Assembly: GCF_017873395.1 (NCBI RefSeq)
Contig: NZ_JAGGKC010000027.1
Location: 1-57,033 of the forward strand
Direction: 5' to 3'
DNA length: 57,033 nt
From: Youngiibacter multivorans
Lineage (GTDB): Bacteria > Bacillota > Clostridia > Clostridiales > Clostridiaceae
Within the stretch, counting starts at the first letter, position 1. Every line of letters starts with the position of its first letter. A program made the position numbers and the translations under genes. Positions 17,546 to 26,738 of this stretch are shown piece by piece. Below the pieces are notes generated by a model. It did no database searches, had not been told where the DNA came from, and saw only the letters and a list, made by a program, of their open reading frames with translations.

Positions 17546-18361
17546 ATGAGCAGTTTTTGTAAATTTGAAATTGGACAAATAGTAACTAATAACGAAATAG
17601 TCTCTGAATTTCAATGTGGAAACATGGGTGGGATGCGAAAATCTAATGCGAAAAACTCCTTAGTTCTTATTAGTGATCACATGAAGAGTCTTTACGATGA
17701 TAAATGGACCGGAGATATTTTGAATTACACTGGCATGGGGAAATCTGGAGACCAGAGCTTGGATTTTATGCAGAATAAGACTCTTGTAATTTCAAGAACA
17801 ACTGGAATTGAAGTGCACCTTTTTGAGGTTCTAATTCCGACACAATATATCTAAAAGGGCAGAGTTACTCTTGAAGGAGAGCTATATAAAGAAGTCCAAA
17901 ACGGTGATGATGGAATTCCAAGATATGTCTGGATGTTTCCCTTGAAACTTAACAATGAATCAGAACCAATACCTGAGGAAATCCTTGAGGAAAACATAAG
18001 AATAAAAGAGAAGATTGCACAAAAGCTATCTTTGAAGGACTTAAAGAGAATTGCTGAGAAAAATGAGAGCGAAATTGTCAGCAGCCGCAAAGTCATGAGT
18101 AATGCTTATATCAGGGATGCTTACGTTGCAGAATATGCCAAACGTAAAGCCAACGGAGTGTGTCAGTTGTGTGGCCATAAAGCTCCATTCTCAACCAGTG
18201 CAGGGGTTCCATATTTGGAGTGTCATCATATTGAATGGATCTCAAATGGAGGTAGCGATACTATCGAGAACACGGTTGCGTTATGTCCGAACTGTCACAG
18301 GAAGATGCATGTTTTGAATCTAATTAGCGATAAGGAAAAATTAATAATGGCTGGAAAATAA
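17546..18361 (+). pseudogene. McrA-like HNH endonuclease with one in-frame stop
   Basis: A 271-codon frame starts at ATG behind TTTGGAGG and runs to 18361, but TAA at 17852-17854 interrupts it. The frame is unbroken on both sides, so this is a point nonsense change rather than a frameshift. The N-terminal part (QCGNMGGMRKSNAKNSLVLIS, YTGMGKSGDQSL, VHLFEV) looks like the DNA-recognition domain of McrA-type modification-dependent endonucleases. The C-terminal part has a zinc-bound HNH nuclease: CQLCGH, then ECHHIEW, N and LCPNCHRKMH. Such enzymes cut modified foreign DNA. With the stop it would yield only the recognition domain. A TTG or ATG restart downstream could still yield the nuclease domain alone. 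Confidence 0.75.
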
Positions 18362-18393
18362 TGAATCAATAACGAATACAAATAGAGTCAGTA

Positions 18394-18555
18394 ATGATTG
18401 TGGGTGATTTAACTCAAACATCTCCATCATATTTGAAAGCACAAATTGATTCATTGAAAGCTCGTGATTTCAGAGGCTTTTGTCGTATGGACCATATTGA
18501 TGTTAGGGATTTTCTAAAAAAGACTTTGATACAGCAGAGAATCCTTTGTAGATGA
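18394..18555 (+). CDS. Small hypothetical protein (53 aa)
   Basis: An ATG at 18394 opens 53 codons without a clear Shine-Dalgarno sequence. The product (starting MIVGDLTQTSPSYLKAQID, ending KTLIQQRILCR) has no recognised family. It lies 32 nt after the McrA-like gene and may be a fragment of a lost neighbour. The rest of the 300-nt spacer to 18659 shows nothing more. Confidence 0.25.
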   Translation: MIVGDLTQTSPSYLKAQIDSLKARDFRGFCRMDHIDVRDFLKKTLIQQRILCR

Positions 18556-18658
18556 ACTCGCTGCTGTATTAAGGCAATTGTTGCAAATTAATTAGTAACT
18601 ATTATGCTAATAAAATAAAGTTTAGACTAATAGAATTCCTATTTAGCAGGTAGAGTGA

Positions 18659-19573
18659 TTATTCTATGCTTCGATTTCCTACAGCCAAAATAAAGTCTGC
18701 CATCGTCATAGCCGAATTCACAAACAAACGAGCATGATGTTCTGCGATATTTATGCGTTTGGCTCCAACACCATGAGAATCGCTTCCTTTATTTCGCATT
18801 TCAGCGATAGCAGAAAGAACTTTTTCGAGGCCAGAAAGTAGCCTATTTATTCTTTTGTCGATGTCACTATCTTGGTGCATATTGTGTAACTGCTTGACTT
18901 GACTATACAATTTGCCAATATCGCCACTTTCGGATGGGGCTTCATCTTTTTTTTCAATAACGTAACAAAATACCTCTTCTAGTAAAGTTCTAGATTTTGT
19001 AATGGCGCTATCATAATTACCGTCCATTACATCCTGCATTGCTCGTTCGGACAATTTTACAATATAATTGCGGTCAATCATTCTAATAGCTGGTGCAGTA
19101 ACTTCAACAGTTGAACCAATCATATTTATTCCAAAATTTTCTCCAACCTTTACTAATTCATTACCACCAAAATATAAGATACCGTTGATTTGTTTTATGA
19201 CTGTTTCAATGATCTGAGTGTATGATGATTCTATTACTTCGGGGGTATGTCCTTTTAGTTTTTCGACAAACTGTCCTTTTGAGAATAAAAAATTCAATAA
19301 TTCTGATTCTCGATGATTCTCAATACAGTACGAAAGTAAATTGTCAAGATATACCCATCTACTCTGTGCTCCTCCATTCCAGCCGTATGTAACAGGTAAT
19401 CCAAATCTATTGGATATATCGCATAGAACCGGGCCGCTCAAATAGGGCATAGAGTTTCCTATGTCTCCATTTGAATCAGTGCTATCAATTTGTCCAAATG
19501 CTATGTCCCCATCAAGTATCGACAGAATGCTTTTATTTCTAAGTAACTCGAACATATTACTTTGCTGAGACAA
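18659..19573 (-). CDS. Abi_C (abortive infection) domain protein
   Basis: 304 aa. The TTG at 19573 is chosen because GAGGT on the minus strand (19581-19585) is 7 nt upstream; longer in-frame starts would reach into the methylase gene. The C-terminal third (YDSAITKSRTLLEEVFCYVIE, IGKLYSQVKQLHNM, AEMRNKGSDSHGVG, AEHHARLFVNSAMTMADFIL) matches the abortive-infection C-terminal domain, an all-alpha fold found in phage-exclusion proteins. The N-terminal part (a GPVLCDISNRFGLPVTYGW segment) is unassigned. Its start lies only about 10 nt after the HsdM-HsdS stop on the same strand, so it should be the last gene of the type I restriction operon and may be an accessory effector of it. Confidence 0.65.
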   Translation of the reverse strand: MSQQSNMFELLRNKSILSILDGDIAFGQIDSTDSNGDIGNSMPYLSGPVLCDISNRFGLPVTYGWNGGAQSRWVYLDNLLSYCIENHRESELLNFLFSKGQFVEKLKGHTPEVIESSYTQIIETVIKQINGILYFGGNELVKVGENFGINMIGSTVEVTAPAIRMIDRNYIVKLSERAMQDVMDGNYDSAITKSRTLLEEVFCYVIEKKDEAPSESGDIGKLYSQVKQLHNMHQDSDIDKRINRLLSGLEKVLSAIAEMRNKGSDSHGVGAKRINIAEHHARLFVNSAMTMADFILAVGNRSIE

Positions 19574-19583
19574 TTTTAACACC

Positions 19584-21806
19584 TCACTTCGATTTTTCAC
19601 AAAGTGGCAGCAGATTTTGTAGCTTTTCAACAATTCGCCTTTGCTCTGCAATAGGTGGAACAGGAACTAAATAATCTTTCAGAGTTTTAAGGCCTAATTC
19701 CTTTTGTTTGGTTGTTCCAGAAGATTGACTCTCAATTACAAATTGTATGCTGGGACTCGCCCAATAAGCGTATAAAAAGCGAGGTAATATTAGATTTTGC
19801 TTAAGTCTTATTACGGTGACGTGACTATCAGCTACTGCTAACTCATATTGGTTGTGTTCAGCTGGGTAGAGTGCAGCACGACCAAGCGTTCCTAGTCCAG
19901 TCGAGTTGATTAATAAATCTTCATCACGTAAAAAGCGCTCTTCTGAATAGGTTGAAAGTGTATTAGGATCAATGAATTGAGCCCTCTCATGATGGAATCC
20001 GTCCCACTGAATACACTTTTGTGAGACTACCGGGATCTTTTCAATGGAAGAATATTTGGGTGATTTCCCTCTTTGTAAATAAGTGCATAATTTAGACAAA
20101 TTAGCCCACTTCCAAGAATCAGGAACTGAAAAGGGTGGTTCAATTATTGATTCATCAATACCTTCTAGTTTAGGTGGGACATCAGTCATTATTTGTTCGA
20201 CAAGTTGCCCCTTCACAGCTGCTTGAAGAAGTGAATTTTTCATCTCTAATGGGAATTCTGAATTGAGCTGTCCGAGTTCAAGCGCAATTTCGTTAATGTT
20301 ACTCAGTTGGATACTATTATTACCTGATAGGTATTCATGAAAAGCATTTGTAGCAATATCAATTTGGCTTTCAAGTTCTTCCCGTCTAGTTACATAATTA
20401 GATAGTGTTTCATCAGGTGATAGGATAATTCTTTCTTTATATGGATACTGACAATAATTAAGATCATAGTTATTTAAAACAACATCATCAACTGGAACAA
20501 ATAATGACTTCCATGTATCCGTTAAACTAGCGTCCTCCTTGCTGTCCTTTATCTCTTCTCGATTATTCCACCATTCGATTACTGGACAAAAATGTGCTTT
20601 TGTCATTGGTTTTGTTTTTGAGAAGTGTTTATATTCATTAGGTATATCTAAACGATAATACCATATGCCTTTAGTAGGATGTGTTCGATCAAAAAAGAGA
20701 ATATTGGTAGTAATATCTGTATACGGTGAAAAAACACTATGTGGCATTCGAATAACTGTATGTAGGTTATATTCACCGAGAAGTTTTCTTTTTATAGCTT
20801 TTTTTATGTTGTCAGTACCCGATAAAAAGCCATCAGGTATGATAACAGCAGCACGGCCGCACTTCTTCAGTCGATACATTATTACGGACATGAAAAGATC
20901 TGCTGTTTCGCTGCTAGCAAGATCTGAGGGGAAATGCTTTTTAATATCTGCTTTTTCGTTGCCACCATACGGAGGATTCATTAGGATGACGTCAAATTGA
21001 TCGTCTTCCGTATAGTCTAATACATCCCTTAGAAGAGAATTGTCATGAAAGATTTTGGGGATATCAAGACCATGGAGAAGAATATTTGTGATACAAAGCA
21101 TATACGGAAACTGCTTTTTTTCTATTCCAAAAATCGATTTATCATATTCGATCTGATCTTCAGTTGTCTTTATTGATGGGGCAAGTTCCTTGAGCCAGCT
21201 CGTAATAAAGCCACCGGTTCCGCAGGCAAAATCTGCCATCCGTTCACCGATTTGGGGCTGTATCATTTTTGCCATGAAATCCGTAACGGCACGAGGTGTA
21301 TAAAACTCACCAGCAGAACCTGCACTCTGCAATTCACGCAGGATTGACTCATAGATATCACCGAAGGCATGGCTTTCCTCATAATCACTCAAATCCAATT
21401 CATCGATTATGTTAATAACTTGACGGAGTAAAACTCCATCTTTCATGTAGTTATTTGCATCTTCAAACGTAGTCCTGACAATGGATTTCTTGATAGGTGT
21501 CTCAGGTGTAATAGTCAATCCTTTAAGAGTGGGAAACAGTGTGTTATTGATAAAGTTCATTAGTCTTTCACCGGTCATTGCCTTCCCACTTTTGTCATCA
21601 ACAGCCCAATTTCGCCAACGACAATCCTCGGGGATTATTGACTTATAGTATTTCTCATCAATGTCCCAGTCTTTCTCTTTAGAGTCATACACCTTTAAGA
21701 AGAGCATCCACGCAATCTGCTCTATCCTTTGAGCGTCACCGTTGATACCTGCATCATTTCGCATTATATCGCGAATTCTTTTTACAAAATTTCCTAAATT
21801 GTTCAT
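19584..21806 (-). CDS. hsdM: Type I restriction HsdM-HsdS fusion (half specificity)
   Basis: 740 aa, ATG on the minus strand 5 nt after hsdR. Residues 1-480 are an HsdM N6-adenine methyltransferase: the helical N-terminal domain, GEFYTPRAV (166-174), AdoMet motif FACGTGGF (193-200) and catalytic NPPY (277-280). A coiled linker leads to a specificity domain at about 545-735 (FSVPDSWKWANLSKLC, TKQKELGLKTLKDYLVP, PIAEQRRIVEKLQNLL). Only one target-recognition domain and one helical spacer are present, half a normal HsdS. Two fused chains would give a complete enzyme with a palindromic bipartite target. It methylates host DNA and directs HsdR. Confidence 0.88.
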   Translation of the reverse strand: MNNLGNFVKRIRDIMRNDAGINGDAQRIEQIAWMLFLKVYDSKEKDWDIDEKYYKSIIPEDCRWRNWAVDDKSGKAMTGERLMNFINNTLFPTLKGLTITPETPIKKSIVRTTFEDANNYMKDGVLLRQVINIIDELDLSDYEESHAFGDIYESILRELQSAGSAGEFYTPRAVTDFMAKMIQPQIGERMADFACGTGGFITSWLKELAPSIKTTEDQIEYDKSIFGIEKKQFPYMLCITNILLHGLDIPKIFHDNSLLRDVLDYTEDDQFDVILMNPPYGGNEKADIKKHFPSDLASSETADLFMSVIMYRLKKCGRAAVIIPDGFLSGTDNIKKAIKRKLLGEYNLHTVIRMPHSVFSPYTDITTNILFFDRTHPTKGIWYYRLDIPNEYKHFSKTKPMTKAHFCPVIEWWNNREEIKDSKEDASLTDTWKSLFVPVDDVVLNNYDLNYCQYPYKERIILSPDETLSNYVTRREELESQIDIATNAFHEYLSGNNSIQLSNINEIALELGQLNSEFPLEMKNSLLQAAVKGQLVEQIMTDVPPKLEGIDESIIEPPFSVPDSWKWANLSKLCTYLQRGKSPKYSSIEKIPVVSQKCIQWDGFHHERAQFIDPNTLSTYSEERFLRDEDLLINSTGLGTLGRAALYPAEHNQYELAVADSHVTVIRLKQNLILPRFLYAYWASPSIQFVIESQSSGTTKQKELGLKTLKDYLVPVPPIAEQRRIVEKLQNLLPLCEKSK

Positions 21807-21811
21807 AGTAA

Positions 21812-24154
21812 TTAACCTACCTTATAAAGTTCTTCTTCTAATTCTCTGATAGCTTGCAGATATCCGTCTTTACCTCCAAAAAACTGTGCTATCTTTGAAG
21901 GCTTACCGAACTTCAAGAACGGATCAAGCTTCAAAACCTCAGTTTTTTCAATTTCATATACACCTGTGTTCATATACTTGTCAAGAAGAGCTTCCAGAAC
22001 CTCACGAGCTACACCGTTATATTTACTCAAGAAATCTCTCTTCTTGACATTATTTGCTCTTTCACGACGTGTCAGTGGTTTTTGCCCAAATGCAACATGA
22101 CAAATGAAATCAAAATCGTCAACATCAACCATATTCTGTTCTACCTTCAGGCTCTCAAGATCAATACCACGCTCTAGGAGTAAATTCTTAATGCTCTCCT
22201 TCTTATCTTCAGAGGACCACTTACTAATAAAATTGTCTAAAGAGGCGTATGATCCTAGAATGTTGGACTTGGTGTAATCAATAATGCTTTCCTGTCTGAG
22301 CAATTTGCCGTTGGAGTCATATATCGAAACGGTTTTTCCTATCACTATGACTGTACAGCCGTATTCATCAACGATAGGTTTCTCATTTTTTTCTGGACCG
22401 GGGCTGGGAGGAGTAACAGAACCCGGTGTCACTGGATTTGGTCCTCCCTTGTCGAATTTATCGTCCTGCTCAATAGGACCGTCCCATTCAGGATCTGCAA
22501 AAAGACATGTGACGTTTCGGAAATCCATTACTGTAAAGTGCGTTTTACCCTCCTTCTCACGGAGTCGCGTGCCGCGACCAATAATCTGCTTGAATTCAGT
22601 CATTGAGCCTATCATCTGGTCTAGAACAATCAATTTGGTCATCTTGCAGTCTGCACCAGTGGAGAGAAGCTTCGAGGTAGTTGCAATCACAGGATAATTA
22701 GCAGAAACAGAAATGAAGTAATCAATTTTACTTTTGCCATATACATCGCTTCCAGTTATGCGAACAACATAATCCGGATTCTGTTTAACCATATCGGAGT
22801 TGAGATTTATCAGAGAAATTCTCATCCGCTCGGCGTGATCTTCGTTGGCACAAAAAACAATCGTCTTCTGCATTCTATCCGTGCTTTTAAGGTATTTAGT
22901 GATTTCCCGTGCTACTTCGTGTGTCCTGCCATCAATTACGATTTTATAGTCAAAGTCGCTGTTTGTATAAATTCGATCTTCAATTTCCTGGCCATTCTTA
23001 TCAAGCTGGCCTTTGAATGGACGCCAGCCCTCACCAATATTTGTGTGAATATTAATGACGCGAAATGGAGCAAGGAACCCGTCTTCAATACCTTCACGAA
23101 GACTGTAAGTATATATCGGTTCGCCAAAATAATCAATATTGGAGATATATTTCGTTTCTTTTGGTGTAGCAGTCATACCGATTTTTGTAGCTGAGTTGAA
23201 ATAATCAAGAATCCTTCGCCAATTACTGTCCTTTTTTGCTGATCCCCGATGACACTCATCCACAATAATGAGGTCAAAGAAGTCCCGCTGGAACAGGGTA
23301 GCAAGACGGCTGACTGTTTCGTCTTCATTGTCTTCTACCTCTTCATCTTCACGGTCGGTCAACTGCTGATATAGTGAGAAATATACTTCATGAGAAGTAA
23401 TGGTAATAGGGTCATCTTTGGCAAAATTGATTTTATGAATAGTCTTTTCAAGTGGAGCGAAATCTTGTTGAATGGACTGATCAACAAGAATATTGCGGTC
23501 AGCAAGATACAGTACCTTTTTCTTCATTCCGCTTTTCAGCAAACGGTAGACAATTTGAAATGCTGTATAAGTTTTGCCAGTACCAGTAGCCATTACGAGC
23601 AGAAGGCGTTGTTGTCGCCTAGCAATCGCATCAACTGTACGGTTGATAGCATTACGCTGATAATACCGAGGTGCATATGTATTCTGACTTGTATAGTATG
23701 GCTGACCGATGATTTGCTTTCCTTGGTCAGATAGTACTTTGGCCGCTTGATATCGGACCATTAACTCTTCTAAAGATGGAAACTCGGTTAGAGGGATCTG
23801 TCTTTCAAAACCAGTCAGAAAATCGTGTTCAAAAAAAGCATCGCCGTTTGAACTATAAGCAAAAGGCACATCAAGCATCTGTGCATATGTCATGGCTTGC
23901 TGCATTCCAAAGGATACGGAGTGATTATTGTCTTTTGCCTCAACAATAGCAATTGGATTGTTCTCATTTACATAAAGTATGTAGTCAGCTTTTTTAGGTT
24001 TCTCCCGGAATACAAAATTGCCCTTGAGGTTGATCTTACCATCCGTAATTTTGGTTTCCATAGTAATATGGTCAATGTTCCATTTCATAGTAATCGCAGG
24101 AGTGATGAAGCGAAGCTTTATATCTTCCTCGGTCATCAGCTTTTTGTTAATCAC
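21812..24154 (-). CDS. hsdR: Type I restriction enzyme R subunit (HsdR)
   Basis: About 780 aa on the minus strand. The GTG at 24154 sits 9 nt behind AAGGAG; the TTG at 24160 is the alternative. Counting from the TTG, the N-terminal PD-(D/E)XK nuclease has Asp59 and EAK (74-76, in PIAIVEAKD). The helicase motor follows with Walker A MATGTGKT (190-197), a DECH box (301-304) and the motif VI region QIIGRGTRLR. The protein is shorter than the roughly 1000-aa EcoKI subunit but fits the EcoEI-like group. It translocates DNA and cleaves unmodified foreign DNA in complex with the M-S protein. It is the first gene of the leftward operon hsdR-hsdMS-abi. Confidence 0.9.
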   Translation of the reverse strand: MINKKLMTEEDIKLRFITPAITMKWNIDHITMETKITDGKINLKGNFVFREKPKKADYILYVNENNPIAIVEAKDNNHSVSFGMQQAMTYAQMLDVPFAYSSNGDAFFEHDFLTGFERQIPLTEFPSLEELMVRYQAAKVLSDQGKQIIGQPYYTSQNTYAPRYYQRNAINRTVDAIARRQQRLLLVMATGTGKTYTAFQIVYRLLKSGMKKKVLYLADRNILVDQSIQQDFAPLEKTIHKINFAKDDPITITSHEVYFSLYQQLTDREDEEVEDNEDETVSRLATLFQRDFFDLIIVDECHRGSAKKDSNWRRILDYFNSATKIGMTATPKETKYISNIDYFGEPIYTYSLREGIEDGFLAPFRVINIHTNIGEGWRPFKGQLDKNGQEIEDRIYTNSDFDYKIVIDGRTHEVAREITKYLKSTDRMQKTIVFCANEDHAERMRISLINLNSDMVKQNPDYVVRITGSDVYGKSKIDYFISVSANYPVIATTSKLLSTGADCKMTKLIVLDQMIGSMTEFKQIIGRGTRLREKEGKTHFTVMDFRNVTCLFADPEWDGPIEQDDKFDKGGPNPVTPGSVTPPSPGPEKNEKPIVDEYGCTVIVIGKTVSIYDSNGKLLRQESIIDYTKSNILGSYASLDNFISKWSSEDKKESIKNLLLERGIDLESLKVEQNMVDVDDFDFICHVAFGQKPLTRRERANNVKKRDFLSKYNGVAREVLEALLDKYMNTGVYEIEKTEVLKLDPFLKFGKPSKIAQFFGGKDGYLQAIRELEEELYKVG

Positions 24155-24160
24155 GAACAA

Positions 24161-24794
24161 TCGCTCCTTTCCGATATGACGTACAGTTTATGATACTCTC
24201 GTTTATTCAATACAGTTTATTCAATCAATGAATCCGACAGTTAAGAATTATCCATAGATTGTTAGATTGGGTTTTATAGTCATGTTATGTGTCCACACGG
24301 AGTATGTGTATAGCTTAGATATTACAAAAAATTCTTGAATTCAATGCTTTGGTAACGGACACCCTTTTAATTTGTCAGATTTCTCCAGATTGTTCACTTT
24401 TCAACGCTATTACAATTATATATCATTTAGCACTAAATTTACACATATTCATTCGATGAATATGATTTAGTTTCCAATAAGATGTGTGCAACTTTATTGA
24501 TAACGTGTTGATTCACGCCTGCTTCAAATCCATGCAAGTATTGATTCAATAGACATTTTCCATAAGTTATAAGAAATTAACAAAAATTATGTAATCGTCG
24601 AGAGAAAATTTACTTGAAATGTGTATACAGAATGCACATACCTATCAAAGGTACGATTGAGTTTATGTAAAATTGAATGGATCAATGATAATACTCTTTA
24701 TTAGTGATATGATGTATGTGAATGATTAAATCAAGTGTTAAACTTATGGTCGAAATTGATGAGTTGTGATGTATCAGTATTATGGGGTGATGAT
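24161..24794. promoter_or_regulatory. Divergent promoter region between hsdR and mrr
   Basis: About 630 AT-rich nt between two divergent defence transcription units. The strongest element is a 9-bp inverted repeat, CATATTCAT-TCG-ATGAATATG (24444-24464), which has the form of a repressor operator. No -35/-10 pair could be fixed with confidence, and no small gene is seen. Confidence 0.4.
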
Positions 24795-25715
24795 ATGCCG
24801 ATTCCTAAATATTATGAGATGTACAGAACCTTTTTAGAAATACTACAGGATTCCCAAGACCATGAATTATCTGAGATTAAGAAATCAATCACAATGAAAA
24901 TGAGTATTACTGAAGATGAGATGTCCCTCGTTCTACCAAGTGGAAAACAAAAAATATTTGACAATCGTATCGGTTGGGCCAGAACATATTTAAAGAAAGC
25001 AGGATTGATTGAAAGCCATTCAAGAGGTGTGTTTAATATTACAAGTGAAGGAGCTAGTCTTCTAAGTAATTATATTGGTGAAATTACTGATGATTATCTT
25101 ATGAAGTATGATAGTTTTAAGGAGTTCAAAAAACCAGCGCTTATCAACGGAACTAGTAAGGTAGACTTAGTAGAGATAGATGAAAAAACTCCGGAAGAGG
25201 TAATGGATGGAGCTTTCTCATCAATTCACAAGAAGCTATCCGATGAATTGCTATCAGAAATCATGAAGCAAACTCCTGCATTTTTTGAGTATTTGGTGGT
25301 TGAGTTGCTTAATAAGATGGGCTATGGTGGTCAAATAGAAGGCTCTGGGAATGTTGTAGGTAAGTCAGGCGATGAAGGTATAGATGGAATCATTAGGGAG
25401 GACAAATTGGGTTTTAATAACATCTATATTCAGGCAAAAAGGTGGGGTTTAGATAGTACAATTGGTAGACCGGAGATACAAAAATTCGTTGGTGCTGTAT
25501 CTGGTCAAGGTGGATCTCGAGGATTGTTTATTACTACTGGAAAGTTTTCTAAGGAAGCTCTTGAGTTTTCAAATAAGCATTTAGCAACTAAAATAATTCT
25601 TGTTGATGGCACCAGATTAGCCGATTTGATGATTGAACATTGCCTAGGAGTATCTGTTCAGAATAAGTACGAGATTAAGAGGATTGATACTGATTATTTC
25701 AGTAGTGATAATTGA
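24795..25715 (+). CDS. mrr: Mrr-type modification-dependent restriction endonuclease
   Basis: 306 aa from the ATG at 24795, behind GGGGTGA; the start PIPKYYEMYRTFLEIL is the normal beginning of Mrr proteins. The N-terminal winged-helix Mrr_N domain (about 1-95, WARTYLKKAGLIE, ITSEG) is followed by the Mrr catalytic domain: FFEYLVVELLNKMGY, GDEGIDG (192-198, with the catalytic Asp) and IQAKRW (QAK 213-215). Both halves are complete. Mrr enzymes cleave DNA with foreign methylation and are also activated by stress. It heads a rightward group of defence-type genes, divergent from the type I system. Confidence 0.88.
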   Translation: MPIPKYYEMYRTFLEILQDSQDHELSEIKKSITMKMSITEDEMSLVLPSGKQKIFDNRIGWARTYLKKAGLIESHSRGVFNITSEGASLLSNYIGEITDDYLMKYDSFKEFKKPALINGTSKVDLVEIDEKTPEEVMDGAFSSIHKKLSDELLSEIMKQTPAFFEYLVVELLNKMGYGGQIEGSGNVVGKSGDEGIDGIIREDKLGFNNIYIQAKRWGLDSTIGRPEIQKFVGAVSGQGGSRGLFITTGKFSKEALEFSNKHLATKIILVDGTRLADLMIEHCLGVSVQNKYEIKRIDTDYFSSDN

Positions 25716-25752
25716 GGAAAAGTAATGAATCAATAGTTTGGTAGGTGTATTT

Positions 25753-26271
25753 ATGAAAGATAAATCTCATTTTCTATATTCTGTAAATTCTCAGTTAGCA
25801 TACAAAATTTCGCAAAAGTACTATAATATGTTTCATTACGTATGGTGTTCAACAAAATTTGATTTTGGTTATGATCAACCAGCTTCATCTAACCCAATGA
25901 CTATAGCTAAAGACTTTTTAAGAGATATTAGAACTATGGATAGACACAGCTCTATTATTAATAATAATAAAATTGGGATTTTACGAGGAGCGAAATACAA
26001 AAGAGAAGAAAACATAATATCGTCGGAGCAGGAAGAAGAGATAATCGCTATTGTCAATGCGGCGAAATTTGAGAATTTTCTACCAATTGTCTATGTCATT
26101 CCATATGAATTAGTAAAAGATAGCATAACCTCAGTCGAAACAAAAGATAAAGCAGCTGACCATTCAATTGAATATAAAATTGAAACGCTTAATAGAGAGC
26201 AATTTGATAAGATAGACCTGGACAAATTAGCAATCGAATTTTTACTAAGAAAGGATGATGAGTTCAATTGA
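25753..26271 (+). CDS. Uncharacterised protein in the defence island (172 aa)
   Basis: ATG behind GGTAGGTG, 37 nt after mrr. The protein is cytosolic by appearance, with no signal peptide or membrane segment. It has a central acidic stretch (SSEQEEEIIAIV) and a strand-rich second half with IVYVIPYELV. I do not recognise the family. Its stop overlaps the TTG start of the next gene (TTGA), which points to translational coupling and a joint role. Its position directly after mrr and before a nuclease-helicase gene suggests an anti-phage function, which is inference from location only. Confidence 0.55.
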   Translation: MKDKSHFLYSVNSQLAYKISQKYYNMFHYVWCSTKFDFGYDQPASSNPMTIAKDFLRDIRTMDRHSSIINNNKIGILRGAKYKREENIISSEQEEEIIAIVNAAKFENFLPIVYVIPYELVKDSITSVETKDKAADHSIEYKIETLNREQFDKIDLDKLAIEFLLRKDDEFN

Positions 26272-26621
26272 AAAGTTCTAGACGTGCGAGCATTAATCAT
26301 CCCAGTCGATCTAAAATCACTATAAGGAAAAGAAGTATTAAATCAAATCACATAGAAACACTTAAGTCATTGGAATATGGAGACTTAATAGAGATTTCAA
26401 GCATTCACATTAATGAGCTGAAAGGCTCTAGTAAGGAAGATAAGAGTAAGCTATCACCGCAAGGAAAAAAATTACTTACAATTATTGAATCGAGCAAAAG
26501 TGAAAGATATAAGAACCTAATTAATGTTGAGGTAAGTTCAGCGCTAAAAAGAAAAATGAACAAAATCAGTGAAGAGCATGATGGCGAATCACTATTAGCA
26601 GAGTTGAGTAAAGTAGAATAG
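26268..26621 (+). CDS. Uncharacterised basic protein coupled to upstream gene (117 aa)
   Basis: TTG at 26268 overlaps the preceding stop codon (TTGA). The N-terminal 30 residues are strongly basic (SSRRASINHPSRSKIT, then IRKRSIKSN), which could bind nucleic acid. The rest is charged and probably helical (LSPQGKKLLTIIES, SSALKRKMNKISEEHDG). No family is recognised. The overlap with the 172-aa gene suggests the two proteins form a pair, possibly a two-component defence or toxin-antitoxin module. Confidence 0.5.
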   Translation: MKSSRRASINHPSRSKITIRKRSIKSNHIETLKSLEYGDLIEISSIHINELKGSSKEDKSKLSPQGKKLLTIIESSKSERYKNLINVEVSSALKRKMNKISEEHDGESLLAELSKVE

Positions 26622-26738
26622 TTATATTATGTGGCTTAAGTAACTATAAAATATTATTTTTTGTGAAAATATACTACTCATTTTTAACTTGATTGAAGAC
26701 AAGAGTGTTTAATATTGTAGAAATCGAAGAGGTACACA

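Noticed and set aside
22284..23734. Plus-strand frames inside hsdR
   Set aside because: They lie antisense to conserved helicase and nuclease motifs of HsdR and lack start signals.
24657..24692. TTGAGT/GATAAT as mrr promoter
   Set aside because: The spacing is 24 nt, too long for a sigma-A promoter.
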